A stretch of 17,530 nucleotides of DNA from NCBI GenBank assembly GCA_015661135.1, contig JACVXW010000029.1, positions 1 through 17,530 of the forward strand, in the 5' to 3' direction. Positions within the stretch are counted from its first letter, which is position 1; the number at the start of each line of letters is the position of its first letter. The position numbers and the translations under genes were made by a program. This DNA comes from Chloroflexota bacterium (GTDB taxonomy: Bacteria; Chloroflexota; Limnocylindria; Limnocylindrales; CSP1-4). The notes under the pieces were generated by a model. It worked only from the letters and a program-made list of their open reading frames with translations, searched no databases and had not been told where the DNA came from. Of the stretch, positions 7,201 to 13,883 are shown piece after piece.

Positions 7201-7215
7201 TCGCACTACGATATA
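7197..7215. promoter_or_regulatory. Probable operator: AT-rich 7-5-7 palindrome on the -10 box
   Basis: TATATCG-CACTA-CGATATA is a perfect inverted repeat with 7-bp arms and 5-bp spacer, covering the end of the -10 box and the expected transcription start. A symmetrical AT-rich site in such GC-rich DNA is the kind of site dimeric winged-helix repressors bind. PadR genes lie downstream in the same operon, so autorepression is the simplest reading. The symmetry is seen; the binding protein is inferred. Confidence 0.6.
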
Positions 7216-7272
7216 CCGTGCGCTGTAATAACGGCGGGCGGCAAGCCCACCGACGAAGAGGAGGCGACCGAC

Positions 7273-7830
7273 ATGTCCGCACGAACCCGCATCGCTGTCG
7301 TGGCCATCGGGGCGGTCCTTGCCCTGGCGGCGCCCGCCGCCGCCGCCGCCGAGGGGAATGGCGGCGCTCTCCACGCCACCGCCGAGCTGAGAAACCTGGA
7401 TGACATGGTCGTCGGCTGGGCCCGCTTCACCGAGGACGCCAACGGCATCCTCCACGTCAACGTCCACGTTCGGGGCCTGTCCGAGGGCCTCCACGGCATC
7501 CACATTCACGCAAAGGCCAATTGCGACTCGGACCTTCTGCCGTTCGACGGTGCGACGGGCCACCATGCGCTCGCCGGCCAGACCCACGGACTGGTCGATC
7601 CGCCGTCCGGCGCCCATGCTGGCGACCTGCCGAACCTCACGGTCAACGGCGCCAAGGTGGGCCACCTGGACGCAACGAGCGACCGCGCGACCCTGTCCGC
7701 CGGCCCGCGGTCCGTCTTCGATGCCAACGGCAGCGCGCTCGTCATCCACGCCGGCTGGGACGATCAAGTCACCAACCCGACAGGCAACAGCGGGTCGAGG
7801 ATCGCCTGCGGCATCATCGTCGCCGACTGA
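7273..7830 (+). CDS. sodC: Secreted Cu/Zn superoxide dismutase
   Basis: Converts superoxide to oxygen and hydrogen peroxide outside the cytoplasm. 185 residues with a signal peptide (hydrophobic 8-20, Ala-rich cleavage region about 20-26). All expected residues are present: copper ligands His77 and His79 in HGIHIH, bridging His97, zinc ligands His105, His115 and Asp118 (AHAGDLPNL), fourth copper ligand His159 in VIHAGWDD, disulfide Cys84 and Cys179, and active-site Arg176 in GSRIACG. The spacing (for example 8 residues from bridging His to the first zinc His) matches the family. The ATG at 7273 has GAGGAGG 8 nt upstream. It is first in an operon with two PadR genes and a membrane protein, behind a strong promoter with a palindromic operator, an unusual setting for sodC. 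Function prediction is strong. Confidence 0.95.
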   Translation: MSARTRIAVVAIGAVLALAAPAAAAAEGNGGALHATAELRNLDDMVVGWARFTEDANGILHVNVHVRGLSEGLHGIHIHAKANCDSDLLPFDGATGHHALAGQTHGLVDPPSGAHAGDLPNLTVNGAKVGHLDATSDRATLSAGPRSVFDANGSALVIHAGWDDQVTNPTGNSGSRIACGIIVAD

Positions 7831-7833
7831 ACG

Positions 7834-8106
7834 GTGCGAGCAGGCCGCACGATGTCGTTGAGCCCCCGGGTGCGCATGGGCCGCTTCGCCGAGCCGGCAC
7901 TCTGGATCCTCGTCGCCCTCGGCCGCGGGCCGGCCGGGTCGTCCGAGCTGTTTGGCGCCGTTCGAGCGCTCGACGGTCCGGTCGGCCCGGCGACCTTCAT
8001 GGGCGCGCTCGTCCGCCTGGAGCGGAACGCGCTCGTCGAGCGGACGATGCCGGGTGGACAACCGATGTATCGTCTGACGAGCCAACAAGGCGAGATGGCG
8101 GGATGA
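7834..8106 (+). CDS. Short, degenerate PadR-family protein
   Basis: 90 residues, related to the next gene: FAEPALWILVAL aligns with FAEPSLYILVAL and ATFMGALVRLERNALVE with GTLYGALARLERRGMIE. This is the PadR winged helix-turn-helix (about 15-82). The HGY of typical PadR helix 2 is absent (GSSELFG instead) and almost nothing follows the wing, so the C-terminal dimerisation helix is missing. It may be a decaying duplicate or may pair with its neighbour as a partner lacking a full dimer arm. The start is uncertain: GTG 7834 (3 nt after the sodC stop), ATG 7852 or ATG 7876. None has a clear ribosome site, so translation is probably coupled to sodC. Its end overlaps a possible ATG of the next gene (ATGA). 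Confidence 0.75.
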   Translation: MRAGRTMSLSPRVRMGRFAEPALWILVALGRGPAGSSELFGAVRALDGPVGPATFMGALVRLERNALVERTMPGGQPMYRLTSQQGEMAG

Positions 8107-8120
8107 CCGGAGGAGACGGC

Positions 8121-8444
8121 GTGAGCACCGAGATGAACGAGTTCGGCCGGTTCGCGGAGCCGTCGCTGTACATCCTCGTCGCCCTGTCAGACGGGCCGAA
8201 GCACGGCTACGCGATCATGACGGACGTCGAGTCGATGACCGGCGCGCCGCTGGGACCCGGCACGCTCTACGGCGCCCTGGCCCGTCTCGAGCGGCGGGGC
8301 ATGATCGAGGCGCTTGCCCCTGAGGACCGGCGCCGGCCGTATCGCCTGACCGGACTCGGCGTGACCACGGTGCGGGTGCAACTCGAGGGCCTCGCCGGTT
8401 TCAGCCGGCTCGGCCTGCATCGACTCGCGGGAGGGGCGGGATGA
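8121..8444 (+). CDS. PadR-family transcriptional regulator
   Basis: 107-residue winged-helix DNA-binding protein. The pattern FAEPSLYILVALSDGPKHGYAI, then GPGTLYGALARLERRGMIE, then RRRPYRLTGLG is the classical PadR domain (helix 1, recognition helix, wing). The following helix (LGVTTVRVQLEGLAGFSRL) would give the dimer contact of the short PadR subclass. I chose GTG 8121 because GGAGGAG lies 5 nt upstream; ATG 8103, overlapping the previous stop, is the alternative. Its stop overlaps the start of the membrane protein gene (ATGA), so the two are translationally coupled. PadR proteins are usually repressors released by small molecules; here the likely target is the palindrome at 7197-7215. The ligand is unknown. 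Confidence 0.92.
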   Translation: MSTEMNEFGRFAEPSLYILVALSDGPKHGYAIMTDVESMTGAPLGPGTLYGALARLERRGMIEALAPEDRRRPYRLTGLGVTTVRVQLEGLAGFSRLGLHRLAGGAG

Positions 8445-9253
8445 GCGCGCTCATTCGACTGTATCCGGCGGCCTGGCGGGCCCGCTACGGGCCCGAGCTC
8501 GAGGACCTCGCGGCGCTTAGACCGCTCGGCGTTCGGGGGTCCATCGATGTCGTTCGTGGCGCGGCTGATGCGCACCTTCATCCGGAGCTCGTGGACCCGG
8601 TTGGGCGTCCGGCCACCGTCGGGCTCGCGCCTGTCACCCGGCAACGGTTCGAGGACCTTCGCGTCGCGCGACGGCTCGGCCGTGCCGCATGGATCGGTGC
8701 CGGCCTGTGGTTGGTCGGCTGGGTGATCGCGGCCAACGGGCCGATCGTCCGGGACGGTGCAAACGAATACCGCGACGGCGCGGCGGCGATGCCGTTCATC
8801 CTGCTGGCCATGGTGTTCCTGAGCGCCGGCCTGCTCGGCCAGCTCGTCCGGTTGCCCAGCACGGCACGTGTCGGCCGGATCGGCGCCGCCGTCGCGGCAG
8901 TCATGCTGCCGATCTGGGGTCTGGGGCCCTGGAACATGATGTTCGGGGCGATCGCGCTCGCGGGCCTCATCATCCTTGCCATCGCTTCGGTGCAGGCGCG
9001 CCAGTGGAGCTGGCGGGCGGCGGGTGCGCTCGCGCTGCCGGCGCTCGCGGGCGCGGGCGTGTTCGCGTGGGTCCTCTCGGGTCTCGCGGGCGCCGGCGAC
9101 GGCGTGGAGCGCATGGAGCCGATGGTCGTGGCCGTGCTCGCGTTCACCCCGATCTGGCTCGTCATCGGCGGGACGCTCCAGGCCCTGCCGCCCGTGGTCG
9201 AGTCCGACGAGGTCGCGGCACTCGCGATCGTGCGCGAGCCATCGGGAGCCTGA
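8441..9253 (+). CDS. PadR-associated six-helix membrane protein
   Basis: 270 residues. The cytoplasmic N-terminus carries LYPAAWRARYGPELEDL (7-23) and DVVRGAADAHLHP (36-48), a signature I know from membrane proteins encoded directly after PadR genes in high-GC bacteria. Six hydrophobic segments follow: about 82-99, 115-135, 147-162, 166-184, 193-213 and 227-247. No catalytic motif is visible. The stretch between the two N-terminal motifs is shorter than usual, as if the first domain were trimmed. Its ATG overlaps the PadR stop by 4 bp. By context it may sense or relieve membrane stress controlled by the PadR protein, but its biochemical function is unknown. Confidence 0.85.
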   Translation: MSALIRLYPAAWRARYGPELEDLAALRPLGVRGSIDVVRGAADAHLHPELVDPVGRPATVGLAPVTRQRFEDLRVARRLGRAAWIGAGLWLVGWVIAANGPIVRDGANEYRDGAAAMPFILLAMVFLSAGLLGQLVRLPSTARVGRIGAAVAAVMLPIWGLGPWNMMFGAIALAGLIILAIASVQARQWSWRAAGALALPALAGAGVFAWVLSGLAGAGDGVERMEPMVVAVLAFTPIWLVIGGTLQALPPVVESDEVAALAIVREPSGA

Positions 9254-9290
9254 GCCCGGCCTGCCGATCGCTCCCGTAGACTCGGGGGCG

Positions 9291-9827
9291 ATGGAGTTCG
9301 ACAGCGGAAGATTTCGGCAGGTCATGGGACGGTTCGCCACGGGCGTGACCGTGGTGACCACGCTCGAAGGCGGGCGCCCCGCGGGTATCACCGTGAACGC
9401 CCTGTCGTCCGTCTCGCTGCAGCCACCGCTCGTGATGGTGGCCCTGGATCGACGGCGGTTCATCACGCCCATGGTCCGCGCCCTTGGCCGCTACGCCGTA
9501 AACGTCCTGGGCGAGGGACAGCAGGCGCTCTCGGATTGCTTCGCTCATGCCGACGTGACGCCCGGCCGGAAGGACTTCTGCGGGGCGGCGTGGCATCCGG
9601 GATCAGACGGCCTGCCGCTCCTCGACGGGGCCATCGCCACGCTGGAATGCACCGTCGTGGAGACCTTCTCGGCCGGCGATCACGACCTGTTCATCGGACG
9701 CGTGGACACCCTCGACGACGGGGGACGGGACGCCGAGGCCATCGGTCCGCTGCTCTACTTCCGGCGCCGCTACCTCCGGATCGAGCGCGGCGCGGACGCG
9801 CCGGTCAAGGGCAAGCCGGAGGACTGA
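9291..9827 (+). CDS. Flavin reductase-like protein (HpaC-type FMN-binding)
   Basis: 178-residue FMN-binding split-barrel protein. Seen: FATGVTVVTT (15-24), GITVNALSSVSLQPPL (32-47), GDHDLFIGRV (129-138) and PLLYFRRRYL (153-162), the standard order in NAD(P)H:flavin oxidoreductases that supply reduced flavin to two-component monooxygenases. No partner oxygenase is present in the window. The ATG at 9291 has no clear Shine-Dalgarno site; a TAGACT -10-like box at 9277-9282 leaves 8 nt before the ATG, suggesting a leaderless message and a promoter that starts this run of genes. The frame is open upstream, but that part overlaps the preceding membrane protein gene and looks like shadow. The next gene follows after 3 nt. 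Family is firm; the partner is unknown. Confidence 0.92.
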   Translation: MEFDSGRFRQVMGRFATGVTVVTTLEGGRPAGITVNALSSVSLQPPLVMVALDRRRFITPMVRALGRYAVNVLGEGQQALSDCFAHADVTPGRKDFCGAAWHPGSDGLPLLDGAIATLECTVVETFSAGDHDLFIGRVDTLDDGGRDAEAIGPLLYFRRRYLRIERGADAPVKGKPED

Positions 9828-9830
9828 GGA

Positions 9831-10679
9831 GTGCCGTTCGTCCAGGCCAATGGACTGGAGGTCGGGTACGACGTGCAGGGCGCCGGCCCGCCGGTCGTGC
9901 TCCTCCACGGCGCCACGTCCGTGGGGCAGGAGGACTACGCGGCCCAGATCCCGTACTTCTCTCGGGCCTTCCTCGTCCACCTGCCCGATGCCCGAGGCCA
10001 CGGCCGGACGCGGTGGGACGCCGCGGACGGTTTCCAATACGAGGCGCTGGTCGAGGACCTTGAGGCGTTCGTGGACGCGCTCGGGATCCGGACCTTCCAC
10101 CTCGTCGGCTACTCGATGGGGGCGATGACGGCCCTTCGCTTCGCGTCGCTCCATCCCGATCGGCTGCGTACCCTGGTCGTGGTGGGGATCACGACGCAGC
10201 GCGAGCCGCGCGCGAGCGTTGCCCGGCGCCTCATGGATCCGGCGACGATCCTGGCGAAGGATCCGGACTGGGCCGCCCAGCTGTCGCGGCGGCACGATGA
10301 GGGTCAGGGCGTTGGCGCGTGGCAGCGCCTGCTCCCGGCGATCGCGGCGGACGTCGCCGTGCAGCCGCTGATGGGCCCGCGCGATCTGCACCGGATCAGT
10401 GCTCCGACCATGGTCGTCTGCGGGGACCGGGACCCGTTCGTCCCGGTGGATCACGCCTGGGGGATCTCGCGGCAGATCCCCGGCGCGCGCCTGTTCATCG
10501 TCCCGGACTGCGGCCACGAGGTGATGGCCCGCCGGCCGGGCCTGTTCAACGAGGCCGTCGGCGGGTTCTATCGATCCACCGAGGCCGAGGCAAAACGCCG
10601 CGCCGCCGGCCACGCCGTCGGCGATCATGGAGCGCAGGGCACGGAAGACCACCCACTGCGCCACGGAGGGATGCCATGA
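9831..10679 (+). CDS. Alpha/beta-fold hydrolase
   Basis: 282-residue cytoplasmic hydrolase. Seen: oxyanion-hole HG in PPVVLLHGATS (20-30), LPDARGHGRT (51-60), nucleophile elbow GYSMG with Ser95, GDRDPFVP with the likely catalytic Asp201, and CGHEVM with His229. The set is a complete Ser-Asp-His triad. The sequence style resembles enol-lactone hydrolases and C-C bond hydrolases of aromatic breakdown, but no motif decides the substrate. Residues 250-282 form a charged tail beyond the fold. The start is GTG 9831, 3 nt after the flavin reductase stop, with GGAGGA 8 nt upstream. The stop overlaps the next ATG (ATGA). Tight packing indicates co-transcription with the flavin reductase and EthD-like genes. 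Confidence 0.92.
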   Translation: MPFVQANGLEVGYDVQGAGPPVVLLHGATSVGQEDYAAQIPYFSRAFLVHLPDARGHGRTRWDAADGFQYEALVEDLEAFVDALGIRTFHLVGYSMGAMTALRFASLHPDRLRTLVVVGITTQREPRASVARRLMDPATILAKDPDWAAQLSRRHDEGQGVGAWQRLLPAIAADVAVQPLMGPRDLHRISAPTMVVCGDRDPFVPVDHAWGISRQIPGARLFIVPDCGHEVMARRPGLFNEAVGGFYRSTEAEAKRRAAGHAVGDHGAQGTEDHPLRHGGMP

Positions 10680-11059
10680 CGACACTTCTCGTGCTCTACC
10701 GCCGGCCGGAAGGTGCGGCCGCGGACGCTGAGGGCGACGACGACGGCAAGGGCGCGGATGACGCAGAGGTGGCGGCGCTCGAGACGCTGGAGCGGCGCTA
10801 TCGGAAGGAGCACATGCCCCTCGTCGCCAGGACGCCCGGCCTGCTGGCGACCCGTGTCTGGCGGGTGACCGAGGCGCTCGGCACGCCGACGGACTATGTC
10901 CTCGCCTGCGCCATGGACTTCCGGGATCGCCACGCCCTTGACGCGGGCCTCCGCTCGGAGCCCATGAAGGCCGCGGGTCGCGTTCTTCGCGAGATCGCTC
11001 CCGGTCTGGCCACGTTCCTCATCGTGGAGGATGCTCCGGATCTGCTGTCCAGTCGCTGA
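10676..11059 (+). CDS. EthD-like family protein with acidic insert
   Basis: 127 residues. Seen: VLYRRPEG at the first strand, then RRYRKEHMPLVARTPGL (40-56), RVWRV, and DFRDRHALDAGLRSEPMKAAGR near 82-103, with a terminal strand TFLIVED. This is the EthD/dimeric alpha-beta barrel pattern; relatives are about 100 residues and often encoded with oxidoreductases of ether, quinone or aromatic metabolism. The residues from 13 to about 36 form an extra acidic stretch (DAEGDDDGKGADD) between the first strand and helix, which I do not recall in the family. The ATG at 10676 has GGAGGG 6 nt upstream and overlaps the hydrolase stop. A longer upstream frame is an artefact in the hydrolase gene. Function in the pathway is unknown. 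Confidence 0.82.
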   Translation: MTTLLVLYRRPEGAAADAEGDDDGKGADDAEVAALETLERRYRKEHMPLVARTPGLLATRVWRVTEALGTPTDYVLACAMDFRDRHALDAGLRSEPMKAAGRVLREIAPGLATFLIVEDAPDLLSSR

Positions 11060-11111
11060 CGGGGCAGCGCCGCGTGGCGGATACTGTCGCGGACGCAGCC
11101 GAAGGAGCCCG

Positions 11112-11933
11112 ATGACCGACGTCGATCCTGGGGAGCGGCCCGCTTCGATCCGAGTAGCGTCCCCGGCGCCCGGGGTGGACGGGCCCGTGGAGGGCGTCGC
11201 CCTCATCACCCTGGATCGCCCAAAGATTCTGAACGCCCTCGACTTCGCGCTCATCGCGGAACTCACCGACGCCCTCGAAGCCCTCGACGCCGACCCGGCC
11301 TGCCGGGCGATCGTGATCACCGGGGCGGGGGAGCGGGCCTTCGCCGCTGGCGCCGATATTCGCGAGCTCGCCATCCAGTCCCCGGCCTCGCTGCTTCGCG
11401 ATGACCAGTTCCACCGCTGGGAGCGGATCAAGCGCATCCGCACCCCGCTCATCGCCGCGGTCCGCGGCCTCGCCCTCGGCGGCGGCTGCGAGCTGGCCAT
11501 GACCTGCGACATGCTCATTGCCGGTGAGAGCGCCCAGTTCGGTCAGCCCGAGATCAAGCTCGGGGTCATGCCCGGCGCAGGCGGCACGCAGCGCCTCACC
11601 CGGGCGATCGGCAAGGCAAAGGCGATGGAGCTGGTCCTGACCGGGCGGACCATGGGCGCCCGCGAGGCGGAGGCGCACGGCCTCGTGACTCGGGTCGTGC
11701 CCGACGACGCCGTGCTGGCCTCAGCCCTGGAGCTTGCGTCCGCCGTCGCCGCCATGCCGCCGCTCGCGGTCATCGCCGCCAAGGCCGCCGTGAACCGGGC
11801 GGAGGAGCTTGGGCTTGAAGCGGGCCTCGAGTTCGAACGGCGGAGCTTCTATCTCCTCTTCTCGACCGATGACCAGCGCGAGGGAATGGCCGCATTCAAG
11901 GAGAAGCGCCCGCCGGCCTGGAAGGGCCGCTGA
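11112..11933 (+). CDS. Enoyl-CoA hydratase (crotonase family)
   Basis: Adds water across the double bond of trans-2-enoyl-CoA. 273 residues, slightly long because of a 25-residue N-terminal extension rich in Pro and Gly. Seen: RPKILNAL (36-43), AAGADIREL for CoA and oxyanion contacts (78-86), GGGCELAM with Glu127, and GQPEIKLGVMPGAGGTQRL with Glu147. The two glutamates lie 20 residues apart, as in the catalytic pair of true hydratases, so hydratase activity is better supported than isomerase activity. The typical C-terminal FKEKRPPAWKGR is present. The ATG at 11112 has AAGGAG 4-5 nt upstream, and a GATACT box lies about 35 nt upstream, so an internal promoter is possible. It probably serves beta-oxidation or aromatic acyl-CoA breakdown. 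Confidence 0.94.
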   Translation: MTDVDPGERPASIRVASPAPGVDGPVEGVALITLDRPKILNALDFALIAELTDALEALDADPACRAIVITGAGERAFAAGADIRELAIQSPASLLRDDQFHRWERIKRIRTPLIAAVRGLALGGGCELAMTCDMLIAGESAQFGQPEIKLGVMPGAGGTQRLTRAIGKAKAMELVLTGRTMGAREAEAHGLVTRVVPDDAVLASALELASAVAAMPPLAVIAAKAAVNRAEELGLEAGLEFERRSFYLLFSTDDQREGMAAFKEKRPPAWKGR

Positions 11934-11956
11934 GCGAACGCGGGGAGGGAACAGCC

Positions 11957-12706
11957 ATGGCCTGGGATCCGGATCTCGGAGACGAACCCCCGTCGGGTTG
12001 GCGCGATCGAGCGCCGGACCGGCTTGCGCCCATCGACCCGGACGCACCCGTGAGTGGCCACCACCCTCCGGCGCCCAGAGGTTCCGTCGCCGCCGCGCCC
12101 GAGCAGGACTGGCAGACCGCGGCGCCGATCATCATGCCGGTCCTCCGTCCCGAGAGCACGTCCGGAACCAGGCTCTCGGAGCTTGATCCGGTCCAGCTGG
12201 CCTCGGAAGGGCTCAAGACGCACGCGACACCCGTCGTGGACGCCGGGCCGTGCGGGCTGCCGGTGGGGTATCTGCTTCGAGCCGGGGGCTTCGATGTCCT
12301 GGTCAATGCGGATCACCTCCTCGCGTGGGGCGTGCCGCCCGACACGCTGCGAGCGGCCGCGATGGCCAATCTCGCCGCCTGGTCGGCCACCGCGCCGTGG
12401 ACAGACGAGGTGTCCGGCCATCGCCGGCTGATCTCGTCGGCGACCGGCGACGGTGGCGATGCCGCCCGGGTACTGCTGCCCGATGTTCGTGCCTACCTCG
12501 TGGGCGAGCTCGGCAGCGGGGCGCGCGTGCTGGTCGGGCTGCCCGAACGGGACCTGCTCGTGGCGGCCGCCCTGTACGCGGGGGACGACGAGTTCGCGAT
12601 CCTGTTCGCCGAGTTCGTGGCGACGCAGGCCGCCGGCGCGGACCAGCCGCTCGATCGCCGCGTCCATGAGATGGTGGGCGGCGAACTGCGGCCGTTCCAA
12701 CCGTGA
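11957..12706 (+). CDS. DUF1444-like protein of unknown function
   Basis: 249 residues. Residues 1-75 are low complexity, rich in Pro, Asp and Ala, and look disordered. The rest is folded: FDVLVNADHLLAWGVPPDTL (112-131), ARVLLPDVRAYLVGELG (170-186) and VLVGLPERDLLVAAAL (191-206). The order (short W-containing segment, long helix, LLPD motif, then a PERDLL strand-helix) reminds me of DUF1444/YtpQ-like proteins, whose function is not known. There is no signal peptide or membrane segment, so it is probably cytoplasmic. The ATG at 11957 has GGAGG about 9 nt upstream. It lies between two crotonase genes, 23 nt after the first and 24 nt before the second, so it is probably co-transcribed with them. 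The family link is tentative. Confidence 0.8.
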   Translation: MAWDPDLGDEPPSGWRDRAPDRLAPIDPDAPVSGHHPPAPRGSVAAAPEQDWQTAAPIIMPVLRPESTSGTRLSELDPVQLASEGLKTHATPVVDAGPCGLPVGYLLRAGGFDVLVNADHLLAWGVPPDTLRAAAMANLAAWSATAPWTDEVSGHRRLISSATGDGGDAARVLLPDVRAYLVGELGSGARVLVGLPERDLLVAAALYAGDDEFAILFAEFVATQAAGADQPLDRRVHEMVGGELRPFQP

Positions 12707-12730
12707 GGATCCGCCGGTGACGGGGCACCC

Positions 12731-13531
12731 TTGACGGACCGGGTGACCACGAGCACGGATCCGATCCTGGTTGGGGCCGAGGGCGCGGTCGCGACCATCA
12801 CGCTCAACCGGCCGGCCGCGCTCAACGCACTGACGATCCCCATGAAGGAGGACTTGCTCGCGGCGCTCCTGGCCGTGGGTGCCGACCGCGCGATCCGGGC
12901 CGTGATCCTGACCGGCGCCGGCCGCGCGTTCTGTGCCGGCCAGGACCTGCGGGAGCGCCTGGAGCCTGGGGCGACGCCGCTCCAGGATGAGCTGACGTTG
13001 CGGTTCAACCCGATCGTCCGGGCCCTGCGCGCCCTGTCTCAGCCGGTCATTGCCGCGGTCAACGGCGTGGCGGCCGGCGCCGGTGCCTCGCTCGCCTTCG
13101 CTTGCGACCTGCGGATTGCCGCCGAGGGCGCCTCGTTCGTGCTGGCCTTCGGGCGGATCGGGCTGGTCCCGGACAGCGGCGCCACCTGGACCCTGCCCCG
13201 GCTCGTGGGCGCGGCGCGGGCCGCCGAGATGGAGCTCATCGGCGATCCCGTGAGCGCCGAGGAGGCGCTCCTGATCGGGCTCGTGTCGCGGGTCGTTCCG
13301 GCGGACGCGCTGGCGTCCGAGGCCGCGTCCATGGCCGGACGGCTGGCCGCCGGCGCGCCGCTCGCGATGACACTGACGAAGCGGGCGCTTGCCGCCGCCT
13401 TCGAGCGCGATCTTGAGACCGCCCTGGTCTCGGAGGCCGTGTCCCAGGGCCTGGCCGGCTCCACCAGGGATCACGCCGAGGGCCTGGCCGCCTTCATCGA
13501 GAAGCGCCCGCCCGAGTTCCGCGGGGAGTAG
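12731..13531 (+). CDS. Crotonase-family enzyme, PaaG-like enoyl-CoA isomerase/hydratase
   Basis: 266 residues. Seen: NRPAALNAL (26-34), FCAGQDLRE (67-75), AGAGASLAFACDL (115-127) and GRIGLVPDSGATWTLPRLVG (141-160). The FCAGQDL and GLVPDSG-T--LPRLVG motifs are typical of PaaG, the ring-opening isomerase of phenylacetyl-CoA breakdown. As in PaaG, the first hydratase glutamate is absent (GAGAS in place of GGGCE) and Asp148 stands in the second site, so isomerase-type chemistry is likelier than hydration. The start is probably TTG 12731; GTG 12743 is possible and neither has a good ribosome site. No other paa genes (epoxidase, ligase) are visible, so the substrate is open. It is the last gene of the plus-strand run. 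Confidence 0.9.
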   Translation: MTDRVTTSTDPILVGAEGAVATITLNRPAALNALTIPMKEDLLAALLAVGADRAIRAVILTGAGRAFCAGQDLRERLEPGATPLQDELTLRFNPIVRALRALSQPVIAAVNGVAAGAGASLAFACDLRIAAEGASFVLAFGRIGLVPDSGATWTLPRLVGAARAAEMELIGDPVSAEEALLIGLVSRVVPADALASEAASMAGRLAAGAPLAMTLTKRALAAAFERDLETALVSEAVSQGLAGSTRDHAEGLAAFIEKRPPEFRGE

Positions 13532-13555
13532 CTATCCCGGTGGCGCCCACGGCGC

Positions 13556-13607
13556 CAGCGCCGCGCACCAGCGCCGCGCACCAGCGCCGCGCACCAGCGC
13601 CGCGCAC
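13556..13607 (+). repeat. Tandem repeat, 13-bp unit, four perfect copies
   Basis: CAGCGCCGCGCAC is repeated head to tail at 13556, 13569, 13582 and 13595 without a mismatch, followed by CAC and then a sudden change to AT-richer sequence. The 13-bp unit would shift reading frame at each copy, so it is not protein-driven. Perfect copies suggest recent slippage expansion; copy number may vary between strains. Confidence 0.9.
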
Positions 13608-13692
13608 CACTTTGTGTCAGTTGCGCGCCACACGGGACGTAGTCAACGGAGTGCGCCGGCAGGCCGACGCTCCCACGCTCAGACGCCGGCTC

Positions 13693-13773
13693 GTTTGTGA
13701 CAGGCGCCCGCGTCAGGGGCACTTGTCACGGGATTGCTGAATAGCTCCCGCCTGGAGAGCAGGTGTCACAAAC
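13693..13773. repeat. 10-bp inverted repeat GTTTGTGACA ... TGTCACAAAC
   Basis: The arms at 13693-13702 and 13764-13773 are perfect reverse complements 61 bp apart. A third TGTCAC lies between them at 13724-13729. The spacing is long for a simple hairpin; a DNA-looping regulator site or a mobile-element remnant are possible readings. No gene start lies nearby in either direction. Confidence 0.55.
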
Positions 13774-13805
13774 AGGCCGGAGACGCCGCACGGGGCACCC
13801 CGCCA

Positions 13806-13856
13806 GGTCCCGACCGGCCCCCGCCCGGACCGGACCGGTCCCGATCGGCCCCCGCC
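13806..13856. repeat. 20-bp direct repeat, 31-bp period
   Basis: The segments at 13806-13825 and 13837-13856 agree at 19 of 20 bases (one C/T difference in GGTCCCGAyCGGCCCCCGCC). They lie just beyond the 3' end of the FecR-domain gene. Confidence 0.65.
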
Positions 13857-13883
13857 ACTCGCCCGCGCCCTCACCAGAACCCG

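Larger units (their letters stand above)
13532..13883. other. 352-bp convergent intergenic region, repeat-rich
   Basis: Lies between the stop codons of the plus-strand PaaG-like gene and the minus-strand FecR-domain gene. No credible protein is encoded. It holds a 13-bp x4 tandem repeat, three TGTCAC-type hexamers including a 10-bp inverted pair, and a 20-bp direct repeat with one mismatch (13806-13825 and 13837-13856, 31-bp period). A GGACCGGTCC palindrome sits at 13832-13841. I see no T-tract terminator; both transcripts must end here by GC structures or Rho. Confidence 0.7.

Noticed and set aside
11849..13474. 541-codon minus-strand frame across the DUF1444-like and PaaG-like genes
   Set aside because: Gly/Arg/Gln-rich shadow without domain motifs; both plus-strand genes are well formed.
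13556..13607. CRISPR array
   Set aside because: Units are contiguous 13-mers with no spacers and no cas genes nearby.
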